The notes under the pieces were generated by a model. The model saw only the letters and a list, made by a program, of their open reading frames with translations, ran no database searches and was not told the origin of the DNA. The position numbers and the translations under genes are program-made. Source: Methylobacterium tardum (GTDB lineage Bacteria; Pseudomonadota; Alphaproteobacteria; Rhizobiales; Beijerinckiaceae). From it: a stretch of DNA of 64,000 bases. The stretch spans positions 1,553,501 to 1,617,500 of the forward strand of contig NZ_CP097484.1 of the NCBI RefSeq assembly GCF_023546765.1. The letters are read 5' to 3'. Every line of letters starts with the position of its first letter. The stretch's first letter is position 1. Positions 28,366 to 36,558 of the stretch are shown here, piece after piece.

Positions 28366-29925
28366 TCAGGAAGCGCTGCGCAGGGACCAGCCACCGATCA
28401 GCCGGTCGAAGGCCGCGTTGGCGTAGAGGCCGTTGGCGAGGTGGACCCGAAGCCCGGTCGCGGCGGGGTGATAGGCCCAGAGCGGGAACGTCGCCTGCAG
28501 GATTGCAACGAGGCCGAAGCTGAGCAGGGCGAGGATGATCAAGGCCCATTCCAGCGCTCCCGGCGCAGGTGCAGGCGGCAGCACGCCCGCCGTGAGATGA
28601 GTCGCGACCGCTTGCAGGGCGAAGTAGCCAACCGAGGTTGCGACCGCGTAGGCCGCGGTGCGCCGGGTCAGCGCGCGAGGGGCGGTGTCGGCGAAGCCTT
28701 GGGCGAGCATGTAGGCGACGCCGAAGATCAGGATAGCGCTGAGGGCGAAAGCCTGGGGCGACTTGTGCGGCAGCCCGAAGGCGAAGCCGACCACGGCGAA
28801 GATGAGCAGGGCGGAGAGGAAGGCGCGCGCGACTGCCGCCACTCCGGGGATGGCAACCGGCCCCGGACGGCGGATCGCCGCGACCGCCTCGACGGTACCG
28901 CCCGAGGCCAGGAAGGCGTGGGCCTTGTAGAGCGAGTGCGCCACGATGTGCAGCAGCGCGAGCGGGAATAGGGCCAGCCCACACTCGAAGATCATGAAGC
29001 CCATCTGAGCCACGGTCGACCAAGCCAGCGAGGTCTTCACGGAGGATTGGGTCAGCATGACCATGCTGCCGAACAGGGCCGTGAAGCCGCCGATGGCGAC
29101 GAGAACCGCGAGCACGCCGGGGGCGAGGAGAAGGACGTCGGCGAATCGGATAAGCAGGAACCCGCCCGCGTTGATCACGCCTGCATGGAGCAGGGCGGAG
29201 ACCGGCGTCGGCGTCTCCATGACTTCGGTCAACCAGCCATGGGTCGGGAACTGAGCGGACTTGAGCAGGGCGGAGACCGCGAGCAGACCGGCGGCCGTGA
29301 CGGCGAGGCTCCCGCCTTCGCCGGACCGCGCCGCCCTCAGGATCTGACTGATATCGCTCGTGCCGTAGGCCATGCTCAGCAGCACGGCGGCGATGATCAA
29401 GCTAATGTCGCCAAGCCGCGCGGTGATGAACTTCTTGCGCGCGGCGCGCCGTGCGCCTGGACGCTCTCGGTAGAACACCAGCAATCGGTGGAGAAACAGG
29501 CTGGTCGCAATCCAGGAGGCGACGAGTTGGATGAGATTGCCGGCTGTGACGAGGAGCAACACCGCCGCGAGCGTGAGACAGAGCCAGCCGGTGAAGGCGC
29601 CCTGCCAGTCCTCGCCGTCGAGGTAGATCGACGCGTAGCGCAGCACGATCCAGCCGATCAACGTGACGAGGACCAGCATGGTGATGCTGACCGCGTCCAC
29701 GCGCATGGAGAGACCTGCGCCGAAAAGACCGACCAGGGGTCCAGTGCCCGATCCTGTCGCCGCTAACATGCCGACACAGACGACTGCGGTCACGAGCGCG
29801 GCAAGGGCTGACATCTCAGCGAGGAAGAGTACGCCTCGGGGGCGCAGCCCGGATTTTGAGAAACAGGCGGCCGCGCCTGCGAGCAGCGCTGCGGGCGCGA
29901 GCAGCGGCAGGTCGAACACGAGCAC
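28366..29925 (-). CDS. dabB: DabB proton-conducting membrane subunit
   Basis: 519 residues, NuoL/MrpA-type with about 12-14 membrane helices. Family motifs include the [20 protein letters not shown] region, the broken-helix [20 protein letters not shown] then [20 protein letters not shown], with Glu and Lys residues of the proton path. Start GTG 29925 has GAGGAGG upstream. DabB couples cation or proton flow to DabA; dabA follows after 16 bases. An AT-rich promoter region precedes it (about 29950-30010). Confidence 0.92.
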   Translation of the reverse strand: MLVFDLPLLAPAALLAGAAACFSKSGLRPRGVLFLAEMSALAALVTAVVCVGMLAATGSGTGPLVGLFGAGLSMRVDAVSITMLVLVTLIGWIVLRYASIYLDGEDWQGAFTGWLCLTLAAVLLLVTAGNLIQLVASWIATSLFLHRLLVFYRERPGARRAARKKFITARLGDISLIIAAVLLSMAYGTSDISQILRAARSGEGGSLAVTAAGLLAVSALLKSAQFPTHGWLTEVMETPTPVSALLHAGVINAGGFLLIRFADVLLLAPGVLAVLVAIGGFTALFGSMVMLTQSSVKTSLAWSTVAQMGFMIFECGLALFPLALLHIVAHSLYKAHAFLASGGTVEAVAAIRRPGPVAIPGVAAVARAFLSALLIFAVVGFAFGLPHKSPQAFALSAILIFGVAYMLAQGFADTAPRALTRRTAAYAVATSVGYFALQAVATHLTAGVLPPAPAPGALEWALIILALLSFGLVAILQATFPLWAYHPAATGLRVHLANGLYANAAFDRLIGGWSLRSAS

Positions 29926-29939
29926 GAGGTCCTCCTCGA

Positions 29940-30015
29940 GAACTGCTTTGACTGCGAGGAGTCGTACTGAAGCAAAAGACTTCAGAAAAATATATTGTTT
30001 GCTACAAAACGTTCT
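29940..30015 (-). promoter_or_regulatory. AT-rich promoter region of dabBA
   Basis: This stretch upstream of dabB is strongly A/T-rich (AAAATATATTGTTTGC, TTCTATAAAATGC) in a GC-rich genome. The exact -35/-10 cannot be fixed. Confidence 0.35.
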
Positions 30016-30082
30016 ATAAAATGCATGGTAAGCCGGGCGAGCAGGATCGGGGTGGTCGGGACAAAGTGCAGGTTAGCTCTGC

Positions 30083-30163
30083 GTAAAGGTGGCGCAGCGC
30101 ATCAATGGCGTGGGTGTGATCGAGGCGCTGGCCGACGCCATGTGCCTGCACGGCATCCCGAGC
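30083..30163 (+). pseudogene. Relic of IS3-type transposase
   Basis: Reads VKVAQRINGVGVIEALADAM then CLHGIPS, matching the ...VxxALxDLxxxRGIPexIRSDNGPEF region of IS3-family (IS407-like) transposases. The DDE part, ends and start are gone. It lies between dabB's promoter and a UmuC remnant. Confidence 0.55.
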
Positions 30164-30235
30164 ACAGCCCAAGTTGGCAGGCGAGTGACATCCCGTATCC
30201 GACCTTCGTGCGAATGACCGATCGCAACCCGTAGT

Positions 30236-30345
30236 GTCTGCTTACGGGATGTCATCAGGGCCATCTGAATGACCGCGCTGGGCGCAAAGCTGAACGTCGG
30301 CTTCCGGGCAGCAACCCAATGACTGCTCACCACCCATAGCGGACC
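30236..30345. repeat. Decayed dispersed sequence, copy 1
   Basis: Contains GAATGACCGCGCTGGGCGCA and TCGGCTTCCGGG, resembling sequences near 36345-36430 and 37238-37330. Likely remnants of one old repeat with no coding content. Confidence 0.3.
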
Positions 30346-30378
30346 CTGCAGCTTGCAGTCGCTCGCGAAGGAGGGCGG

Positions 30379-30663
30379 TCACGCGTAGGCCACCGGCAAC
30401 TCGCTCACCTGCGTCGTGTAGCGGGGCGTGCGCATCTCGAACTTGGTGTTCCAGTCGCGCCGGCTGACCAGCCCCGCCCGGGCCGGAACCACCGCGCCGC
30501 GGCCCCAGCGCGCGTTGCAGGCGTCCATAGCCGCCATCAGCGGCCCCGATCGCTCGCGGTCCAGCGCGCCGATCAGAGCCCGCAGGCTGTGCGACAGCGG
30601 CACGAGGTCGTTGGTGACGATCCCCGCTTTGGAGTAGCGCCAGGACCGCTCGCCCGGCACCCT
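30379..30663 (-). pseudogene. C-terminal remnant of UmuC-type DNA polymerase V
   Basis: The frame RYSKAGIVTNDLVPLSHSLR then LMAAMDACNARWGRGAVVPA and MRTPRYTTQVSELPVAYA matches the C-terminal part (DUF4113 region) of UmuC. All catalytic domains are absent. The upstream sequence turns unrelated at about 30663. A truncated relic of an SOS mutagenesis gene. Confidence 0.7.
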
Positions 30664-30792
30664 CCAGGTCTGGCTCGGCCGATCCCGACAGGTCGAGGAT
30701 TGATCAGACAGCACGCGGTGCACTTAAGATGATGTAGCAGGGCGTGCGTGATCGGCCATAAGGACATCCGCATCCTGCCGTTCCGACACCGC

Positions 30793-31170
30793 TCAGGCGG
30801 CGATGAGGTCGCCGAGCGTGCGCAGCAGATCTGTCTTTGAGCATGGCTTCTCCAGCCATGGTGGATCGTTGTAGCCGCCTGCCTTCGCGCTGTGCGGCTC
30901 GCCCGTGGCGAATAGGTACGGGACCTTGAGCACCTCCAGCCTGTCGGCGACCAGATAGCTGGAGGACCCGTCGCCGAGGTTGATGTCGAGAACCGCGGCG
31001 TCAAGGCGGTGATTATCGATCAGATCGAGCGCCTGATCCACGCTCGGCACCGGGCCAAGGACCTCGATGCCTGCCTCTTGCAGCCATCCCTTCAGCTCCA
31101 TGGCGATCAGGTACTCGTCCTCGACCACGAGGATGCGGCGGCCGGACAGAGGGGTCGCATGACGGGACAT
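30793..31170 (-). CDS. Single-domain response regulator
   Basis: 125 residues, one receiver domain: acid pocket E17-D18-E19, phosphoacceptor D62 (VLDINLGDGSS) and K108 (LEKPC). The SxYxVAxRL and PYLFATGE pattern is that of the receivers found with HWE kinases. No output domain and no adjacent kinase; the HWE kinase at 40.2 kb is the only one in the window, and linkage is inference. Confidence 0.83.
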   Translation of the reverse strand: MSRHATPLSGRRILVVEDEYLIAMELKGWLQEAGIEVLGPVPSVDQALDLIDNHRLDAAVLDINLGDGSSSYLVADRLEVLKVPYLFATGEPHSAKAGGYNDPPWLEKPCSKTDLLRTLGDLIAA

Positions 31171-31421
31171 CTACCCACCGGGCAGGATTGATCGGAGCGT
31201 GGCCAGCTAAACGAACTACGTCGCACCGCACTTAAGCAGAGCAGAATCATCGCATTCGTCTGTTAGTAGACCGTTTGTCGATGTGTCGGCGGAGCTAACC
31301 TGAATTAGACTTTCGGTGCGGTCGAGTACAGGATGGCGAACCGTTAGCCTATTCCTGATCGCATAGGCACGGCGCTAGCAATGCGACACGTGCTCACGCC
31401 TCCATCACTGAGAGCGCTGCC

Positions 31422-31715
31422 ATGATATCGCTCCAATACGAGCTTCTCGCTCGTGCTGAGCACGACAGGGCTGTCTCCGAGGCCCCCCGGTGCGCTACGC
31501 CTCTCGAATTCGTCGACAGGACCATCCAGAACGCCCAGCAGGCGATCCAGCGCTCACGCAAATTGCTGGAGCAAACCAAGCATCAGGCCCATCCCGGAAC
31601 CGGTGGTGCCTACCTGGGCATCAATCCCGCCGGCGCACACGCCGCTGGGATCGTCACCAGCAGCGTGAGGTCGAGGAGCGATTTTGTGCCACCGATGCGC
31701 GCTCGAAGCCCGTAG
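31422..31715 (+). CDS. Hypothetical protein
   Basis: 97 residues from ATG 31422. Helical N-terminus MISLQYELLARAEHDRAVSE then FVDRTIQNAQQAIQRSRKLL, then a Gly/Ala-rich tail. Its end lies one base before the convergent minus-strand gene's stop. Family not recognised. Confidence 0.45.
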   Translation: MISLQYELLARAEHDRAVSEAPRCATPLEFVDRTIQNAQQAIQRSRKLLEQTKHQAHPGTGGAYLGINPAGAHAAGIVTSSVRSRSDFVPPMRARSP

Positions 31716-31716
31716 C

Positions 31717-32091
31717 TCACCGGCCTATGCCTCGCGCCGCGAACTCCCAGACCGGAATGCCCCAGGTCTGACCCGGCTTCGTCCGGTAGCCGGAGAAGCG
31801 GTCGAAGACGATCCGGTCGGGCTCGACCGCGACGGCCGGGCTGTCGTTGACCAGCAGCACGCCGGCATATTCGACGCGCAAGAAGCCGTGCTTCGGATGC
31901 ACGCCGAACAGCTGCGGGGCGGTCCAGCCGAGCCGGTGCGCCTCAGTGCCATGCTCGTCGCGGAAGGCCAGCGCGCTCTGCCGCATCGCGGCCCACTTCG
32001 CCGGCAGGAGATACCGGCACGTCGAGGCGTGCTCGGACAGACACTCGATCTGGTCGCGCTCGGAGGCGACGGCGGGCGGGAGGTCGGACAT
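31717..32091 (-). CDS. Hypothetical protein
   Basis: 124 residues from ATG 32091. MSDLPPAVASERDQIECLSE, then helix CRYLLPAKWAAMRQSALAFR, and an aromatic C-terminus (LGWTAPQLFGVHPKHGFLRV, TWGIPVWEFAARG). It resembles the small proteins of mobile regions in this genus. Function unknown. Confidence 0.55.
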   Translation of the reverse strand: MSDLPPAVASERDQIECLSEHASTCRYLLPAKWAAMRQSALAFRDEHGTEAHRLGWTAPQLFGVHPKHGFLRVEYAGVLLVNDSPAVAVEPDRIVFDRFSGYRTKPGQTWGIPVWEFAARGIGR

Positions 32092-32202
32092 GCCGGCGGG
32101 GTAGGGCCGAATGGTTGCCGACCCGCCAATCGTCCGCGCAGCCCCGCTCCGATCTGCTCACGGGGTGGGAGAGCGTCCGATCTCACCCCGTGAGCCGAGC
32201 AG

Positions 32203-32454
32203 CTACGACGAGGCCGACTCGTCCAACCTAGATCCGGTGAAGGTCAGCGTCCCGGTGTAAACCTTGCGACCAGCCTCATCCCGGACCGTCACCGACACCC
32301 TTTGATTGTCGCCATCAGCCGGGGTGATCCATCCCCCGACATCTTGAAAGCTGACTACGACCTTCTCGCGAGCGGCTTCGAGATCGGCACACTCGGTGCC
32401 CTCATCATCTACGAGTAGCTCGCCGTCATGGATGTCAAAATAGTATCGAGGCAC
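32203..32454 (-). CDS. DUF6894-family small protein
   Basis: 83 residues. MPRYYFDIHDGELLVDDEGT is the hallmark start of this family (MPRYYF-x-DG...DDEG), common in rhizobia and Methylobacterium. It continues with an Ala/Glu helix and a beta-rich end (NQRVSVTVRDEAGRKVYTGT). Another member lies at 51818-52060. Function unknown. Confidence 0.75.
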   Translation of the reverse strand: MPRYYFDIHDGELLVDDEGTECADLEAAREKVVVSFQDVGGWITPADGDNQRVSVTVRDEAGRKVYTGTLTFTGSRLDESASS

Positions 32455-32708
32455 TTGAGCCGCCTTTTAACAGACGGTTAGCCAATAGCGGTAACGGCTC
32501 AGCTTCGCCACCAGCACGACGATGCAGAAATGCAAAAAATCGTGAGCGGCGCGGTGTCCTGCGTAGTCTTGTCAGCCGAGCCGATACGCAACTTGGCTCG
32601 GGGACAGGATGGCCGACAATGACCGTCCGCGAAGCCACACATCGCGGAACGATGATTTAAGATTACTGGTCTACCTTGCGAAGATAGTACTGCTTCCTGG
32701 TGCCAGTC

Positions 32709-32879
32709 ATGTCTCTCGCGATTGTGGTCGCTTCGATTGCTGGGGCGGTGAGTCTTGGGATGCTATCCGCCCTTGTGTCGCCCAGGCGGCGGCGTGGAAA
32801 TATCGAGTTAGGCGTGGTGGACGACGTTGGCATCTTCAATGTCGGCGGATTCGTGATCGACCTCGAGGTGATCCGCTAG
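32709..32879 (+). CDS. Small membrane protein (56 residues)
   Basis: ATG 32709: MSLAIVVASIAGAVSLGMLS then ALVSPRRRRG and NIELGVVDDVGIFNVGGFVI. One membrane helix, a basic stop-transfer stretch, and a short soluble tail. No strong ribosome site. Family unknown. Confidence 0.45.
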   Translation: MSLAIVVASIAGAVSLGMLSALVSPRRRRGNIELGVVDDVGIFNVGGFVIDLEVIR

Positions 32880-32972
32880 AGTCACAACAAGCTTGCAGGC
32901 CGTGGCTGGTTGCGCCTCGGGAAACGAAAAGCCCGTAACAGCGGATCGGGCAGGTCAAAGCGGAGGCGCGCC

Positions 32973-33164
32973 ATGGACCCTCAACCGTTCAACATTGATA
33001 CCGAGGCCGGGGCCGAGACGTATCTGGTCGATCTCCTCAAAAAACCAAAGAACCGGTCCATGACCGAGATCGCGAGGCATTGCGCCCTGCGGGTCAGGAA
33101 TCCAAAGATCAAGGCCTTCTTTCTGACCGAGGGCGCCAAGATGCTCGCCGAGATGAAGGCGTAG
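32973..33164 (+). CDS. Small hypothetical protein
   Basis: 63 residues from ATG 32973, preceded by GGAGG. MDPQPFNIDTEAGAETYLVD then LLKKPKNRSMTEIARHCALR; helical and soluble. Structured element copy B begins 11 bases after its stop, as copy A follows another small gene. Family not recognised. Confidence 0.55.
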   Translation: MDPQPFNIDTEAGAETYLVDLLKKPKNRSMTEIARHCALRVRNPKIKAFFLTEGAKMLAEMKA

Positions 33165-33175
33165 GGCCGAAACAA

Positions 33176-33272
33176 GAAAGCCCGCCCAGATGGGACTTGG
33201 GCGGGCTCTATGCGACTGCGGCGAGACCGCACCGGTGTACCGCGACGGTGCTGCTCTGCCGGCGCTCAGCCC
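33176..33272 (+). ncRNA. Structured repeated element, copy B
   Basis: A strong stem GCCCGCCCA/TGGGCGGGC at 33180-33206 is followed by the spacer TGCGACTGCG, then GCACCG/CGGTGC with a loop at about 33229-33251, and the tail GCTGCTCT-CCG-CGCTCAGCCC ending at 33272. Same order as copy A at 16957, with changed bases in both stems. See the finding for the comparison. Confidence 0.5.
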
Positions 33273-33392
33273 GTTCAACTGATCGCGGCCAGACCTGTGA
33301 TGCGACGGAGTTAACGCCCTCTTGCCTGAGCCGAGCCGCCACGGCGCAGAGACGAAAAAGCCCCGCGCGGCAGCACCGATTGAATGTGCCGC

Positions 33393-33650
33393 TCAGGTTC
33401 GAGAGTCGGGCGGTCGCCGTACGACCGGCGTGCCTTGATCGGTCAGCCCTAAGGTCTCCGCAAGTCGCCTCAGATCCGCCGCCGGCAGGTCAACGCTTGA
33501 CCCCTCCTCGATCGCGGCAAGTGCTCCTGGCGGCAAGTCGGCTAGGCGCTCGGCGTCGCTCGGATGCAAAGCCAGGCGTAGGCGGGCAGCGTGAGCGTAA
33601 TTCCGCAGGTTCATGAGAAGGGCTTCGCGTCCGTGAGATTCATCGCTCAT
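33393..33650 (-). CDS. Hypothetical protein
   Basis: 85 residues from ATG 33650. MSDESHGREALLMNLRNYAH then ALHPSDAERLADLPPGALAA and DLPAADLRRLAETLGLTDQG. The two helical repeats look like a small regulator-like fold. No good ribosome site. Family not recognised. Confidence 0.4.
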   Translation of the reverse strand: MSDESHGREALLMNLRNYAHAARLRLALHPSDAERLADLPPGALAAIEEGSSVDLPAADLRRLAETLGLTDQGTPVVRRPPDSRT

Positions 33651-33717
33651 GCCGCGCGCTACGGTTGCGCAGTCGGACAAGTTTCAAGCGGGCATGACAA
33701 CGGCACGAAATAGGTCT

Positions 33718-33998
33718 GCGCGGCGGTGCCGGCGGGATCGGAGGACGGCAGATGATCAAGGTCCACCAGCGCGATGGCGGCTTTGTAGTGGCTGACTGTG
33801 ATGGGTGGCTGCCAGGGTTCTACGCGACCGAACACGCGGCTCGGAAAGCGGCCAGTATGCCGTCGGAAACGCTTCAGGCCATTCAGAACCGCAAGAACGA
33901 AGAGGTGGGGGGCACCGGTGGCGTGATCACCGACGCCGATCTCGCTGAGGCTGAGGAGTAATCACGCACAAAAGGGCCCGCGCGGCGGTGCCGGCGGG
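33718..33998 (+). repeat. 19-base direct repeat flanking a small gene
   Basis: The same GCGCGGCGGTGCCGGCGGG occurs at 33718-33736 and at 33980-33998, on either side of the 33752-33961 gene. It may mark a past duplication, a cassette boundary or repeated leader/terminator stems. Confidence 0.45.
33752..33961 (+). CDS. Small hypothetical protein
   Basis: 69 residues from ATG 33752 with GGAGG nine bases upstream. MIKVHQRDGGFVVADCDGWL then PGFYATEHAARKAASMPSET, ending in an acidic tail ITDADLAEAEE. Beta-rich N-terminus, helical C-terminus. Bounded by a direct repeat. Family not recognised. Confidence 0.6.
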   Translation: MIKVHQRDGGFVVADCDGWLPGFYATEHAARKAASMPSETLQAIQNRKNEEVGGTGGVITDADLAEAEE

Positions 33999-34252
33999 GC
34001 TGAGTAACCCTTGAGAGGAAGCAGGGCCGTCGCGAGCAGCGGGCACTTTGTGGTCGGAATCCGATCCGTGGCACCCGTAGTCAGGGGCTGCTTTCGACCC
34101 ATTGCGGAAGGCAGGAAGGTCCGCTTCCAGGCAATCCGATAGGTTCGGCAACTTCTGGCCAGAAGCGGAGTGGCTGCTCCGGAACAGATCGACCGCGAAT
34201 GTCGACCTTCAGACACCGGTCTATGCAAGCATGTTGATATGCTGACATCGAC

Positions 34253-35137
34253 TTATAGGAACAGAGCACGAGCCTGTTCGAACATGCCGGCCACTTCATC
34301 GGCAACGGCGCGGATCGACGGGTCCTTCTTGTCGCGACTGCGAGTAAGCAGGAAAACTTCCTTGCTCGGCGGCACGGGGCGGAGATCGGCGATCCGCAAC
34401 GACGGGTCGCTACGCCCGATATAGTGGGGAAGAAGCACAAGCCCGGCGCCGGACCGCGCGGCGATTGACTGCGCGAACTGGTCATGCGCCCGGAAGGCTA
34501 AGCGCGCGCGTGGGAAATGCCGCGTCATCCACGCCGCTTCGGGCAAGTAGGCATCCGCCTCGTCGAACCCGATGAACACCGGATCCGAGCCCGCCTCGAC
34601 CGAACGGCAGGCCTCGTCCGTACCATAGAACCCGTACCCGACTGTCGTGAGCGGACGTGCGACCACGTCGCCATCGGCAGGTCGCCCGAAGCGGACCGCG
34701 ATGTCCGCCTGATGGCGCTCCAGGCTTATGGAGCGATGATTGGCTGCCAGGTCGATGTTGAGCCTCGGATACCGCGACGCCACCGTCGCGAGGCGCAAGG
34801 CGAGGAAGCCGTTCGACATCGCTGGTGAAGCGTTGATCCGCACCAGACCGCTTGGGCCTTCATCCACGGCGCCTCGACCGAGGATCTCGGCCGCCTGTTC
34901 CATGTCGCTCGCCGCTTCGAGCGCGTGCGTCCCCGCCGGCGTCAGGACATAGCCTTCAGGCCGCCGCTCAACGAGCTTGTCTCCGAGGCTCTCCTCCAGA
35001 GAGCGAAGCCTTCGAGAGACAGTCCCGTGGTTCACGGAGAGCGTCCGAGCGGCCGCGGACAAGCTGCCATGCCGCGCGAGCGCCAGGAAGATCCGCACAT
35101 CCTGCCAGTCGAGCTCTGTGCGTTTTCTATCAGCCAT
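34253..35137 (-). CDS. LysR-family regulator divergent from SDR gene
   Basis: 294 residues from ATG 35137. Winged helix LDWQDVRIFLALARHGSLSA then ARTLSVNHGTVSRRLRSLEE, and an effector domain typical of the GcvA/CrgA-like subgroup. Divergent from the SDR/tautomerase pair with ~94 bases between, where an AGCGA-N6-TCGCT palindrome sits. It most likely regulates those genes. Confidence 0.88.
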   Translation of the reverse strand: MADRKRTELDWQDVRIFLALARHGSLSAAARTLSVNHGTVSRRLRSLEESLGDKLVERRPEGYVLTPAGTHALEAASDMEQAAEILGRGAVDEGPSGLVRINASPAMSNGFLALRLATVASRYPRLNIDLAANHRSISLERHQADIAVRFGRPADGDVVARPLTTVGYGFYGTDEACRSVEAGSDPVFIGFDEADAYLPEAAWMTRHFPRARLAFRAHDQFAQSIAARSGAGLVLLPHYIGRSDPSLRIADLRPVPPSKEVFLLTRSRDKKDPSIRAVADEVAGMFEQARALFL

Positions 35138-35148
35138 TGATCGAAGAT

Positions 35149-35164
35149 AGCGAATTTTCTCGCT
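35149..35164. promoter_or_regulatory. Candidate LysR operator
   Basis: AGCGA-N6-TCGCT inverted repeat with an AT-rich centre, 12 bases before the LysR start and about 67 before the SDR start, where LysR proteins usually bind. Confidence 0.45.
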
Positions 35165-35230
35165 GGAGGAACCGCTGTACATGCGAGCCGGCGGAGCGGC
35201 CCCGCACGTGGCCATCAAGGAAATCCAGCG

Positions 35231-35941
35231 ATGTCGGACACCAAGAAGGTTGCCATCGTCACCGGTGCCTCGCAGGGGCTCGGTGAGGGCATCGTTCAAG
35301 GGTTTCGTGCCCGGGGTTATGGCGTCATTGCCACCTCTCGCTCGATCCGGCCCTCGACCGACCCGGATCTGATAACGGTCGCCGGCGACATCGGCGATCC
35401 GGACACGGGCAAGCGGTTGGTCACAGCCGCAGTGGAGAAGTTCGGCCGCGTGGACACCCTGGTGAACAATGCCGGCATTTTCATCGGCAAGCCGTTCACC
35501 GAGTATACCGAGGAGGACTACCGGCTGAAGCTGAGGACCAACCTCGACGGCTTCTTCTTCACGACCCAGCAGGTCATTCCCGTGATGCTCAAGCAGGGCA
35601 GCGGCCATGTCGTGCAGATCACGGCGTCCACGGCGGAGTTCGCCAGTTCACTGTCTCCCGCCTTCATAGCCATGCTGACGAAGGGCGGGATGAACGCAGC
35701 CACCAAGAGTCTGGCCATCGAGTACGTCAAGCGTGGCATCCGCGTGAACGCCGTGGCCCCTGGCGTCATCAAGACGCCGATGCATTCGCCGGAGAACTAC
35801 GACGCTCTGGCCACCTTCCATCCCATGAACAAGGTCGGCGACATCGAGGACATTGTCCGTGCCGTGCTCTACCTTGAGGACGCTGCCTTCACCACAGGCG
35901 AAATTCTCCACGTCGATGGCGGTTTGATCGCCGGTCGCTGA
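35231..35941 (+). CDS. Atypical short-chain dehydrogenase/reductase
   Basis: 236 residues with AAGGA nine bases before the ATG. The NAD(P)-binding fold has TGASQGLG (11-18) and NNAG (79-82). Of the catalytic residues S133 and K151 are present, but the Tyr four residues before K151 is replaced by Ala147 (PAFIAMLTKGG). This PSALAxLTKGG-like version occurs in a subset of the SDR family, so it is not a sequencing accident; the enzyme may use another residue or a different chemistry. It is followed after 54 bases by a tautomerase. Confidence 0.85.
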   Translation: MSDTKKVAIVTGASQGLGEGIVQGFRARGYGVIATSRSIRPSTDPDLITVAGDIGDPDTGKRLVTAAVEKFGRVDTLVNNAGIFIGKPFTEYTEEDYRLKLRTNLDGFFFTTQQVIPVMLKQGSGHVVQITASTAEFASSLSPAFIAMLTKGGMNAATKSLAIEYVKRGIRVNAVAPGVIKTPMHSPENYDALATFHPMNKVGDIEDIVRAVLYLEDAAFTTGEILHVDGGLIAGR

Positions 35942-35995
35942 CCCATACGGGGGGTGAGCGCATCGGGCGCCCTCCTGTTCTTCTCGGAGAGCCAC

Positions 35996-36220
35996 ATGCC
36001 GATCGTGAACATTCTCGTGACCCGTGAAGGCACCACTCCGGGCGCGGACCGCACCACCGACGAGCAGAAGGCCGCGGTCTACAAGGGCATTGCCGATCTA
36101 CTCTTCGATGTGATGGGCAAGCCTCGCGAGGAGACGACCGTCGTCTTCCACGAGCACGGGATCGCGGACCTGGGACAAGGCGGCCTGCCCCTGCGCGACT
36201 ACCGCGCGTCGAGGGCATGA
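35996..36220 (+). CDS. 4-oxalocrotonate tautomerase-like protein
   Basis: 74 residues. MPIVNILVTREGTTPGADRT: Pro1 after Met removal is the general base of the tautomerase family. DEQKAAVYKGIADLLFDVMG and REETTVVFHEHGIADLGQGG are typical. It likely isomerises small oxo-acids and may act on the substrate of the adjacent SDR; they form an operon. ATG 35996 is chosen because Pro must be the second residue. Confidence 0.85.
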   Translation: MPIVNILVTREGTTPGADRTTDEQKAAVYKGIADLLFDVMGKPREETTVVFHEHGIADLGQGGLPLRDYRASRA

Positions 36221-36558
36221 CCGCCAAACCCGGCGGGAACGGTCATGCGACTTCCCGAGCGGCTCGAAACGCCCTCATCGGGCACGATGCCGAAGGGCGG
36301 CCTGAAAAGCCAAAACGGGTGCAGCATTGCCTGAGTCGCGGCGGAACATGCGTCCGCTTCCGGGATGCGTACGGCTGAGCGTGAATGACTGCGTCGGGTC
36401 GGAAGCGGGAGGACCGCTCCGGGTAAATTTCAGTCAGTCCGCTTAGGAGCCGAGAGGCATCGAAGCGGATATCGCCGTCCCGCCCACTCGCGGCCCGTTG
36501 CGGACATCGCCACAGCCAAGCTGACCAGGTTCAGATCTGGTCGTCATGACAGCAGGGG
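36221..36558. repeat. Gap with decayed dispersed sequence, copy 2
   Basis: No gene. At 36345-36430 it contains TCCGCTTCCGGGATGCG, GTGAATGACTGCGTCGGGTC and GGAAGCGGGAGGACCGCT, related to the sequences at 30236 and 37238. Confidence 0.35.

Noticed and set aside
28350..28394. Upstream ATG (28394) as dabA start
   Set aside because: It would overlap dabB and has no ribosome site; ATG 28349 has GGAG and better family alignment.
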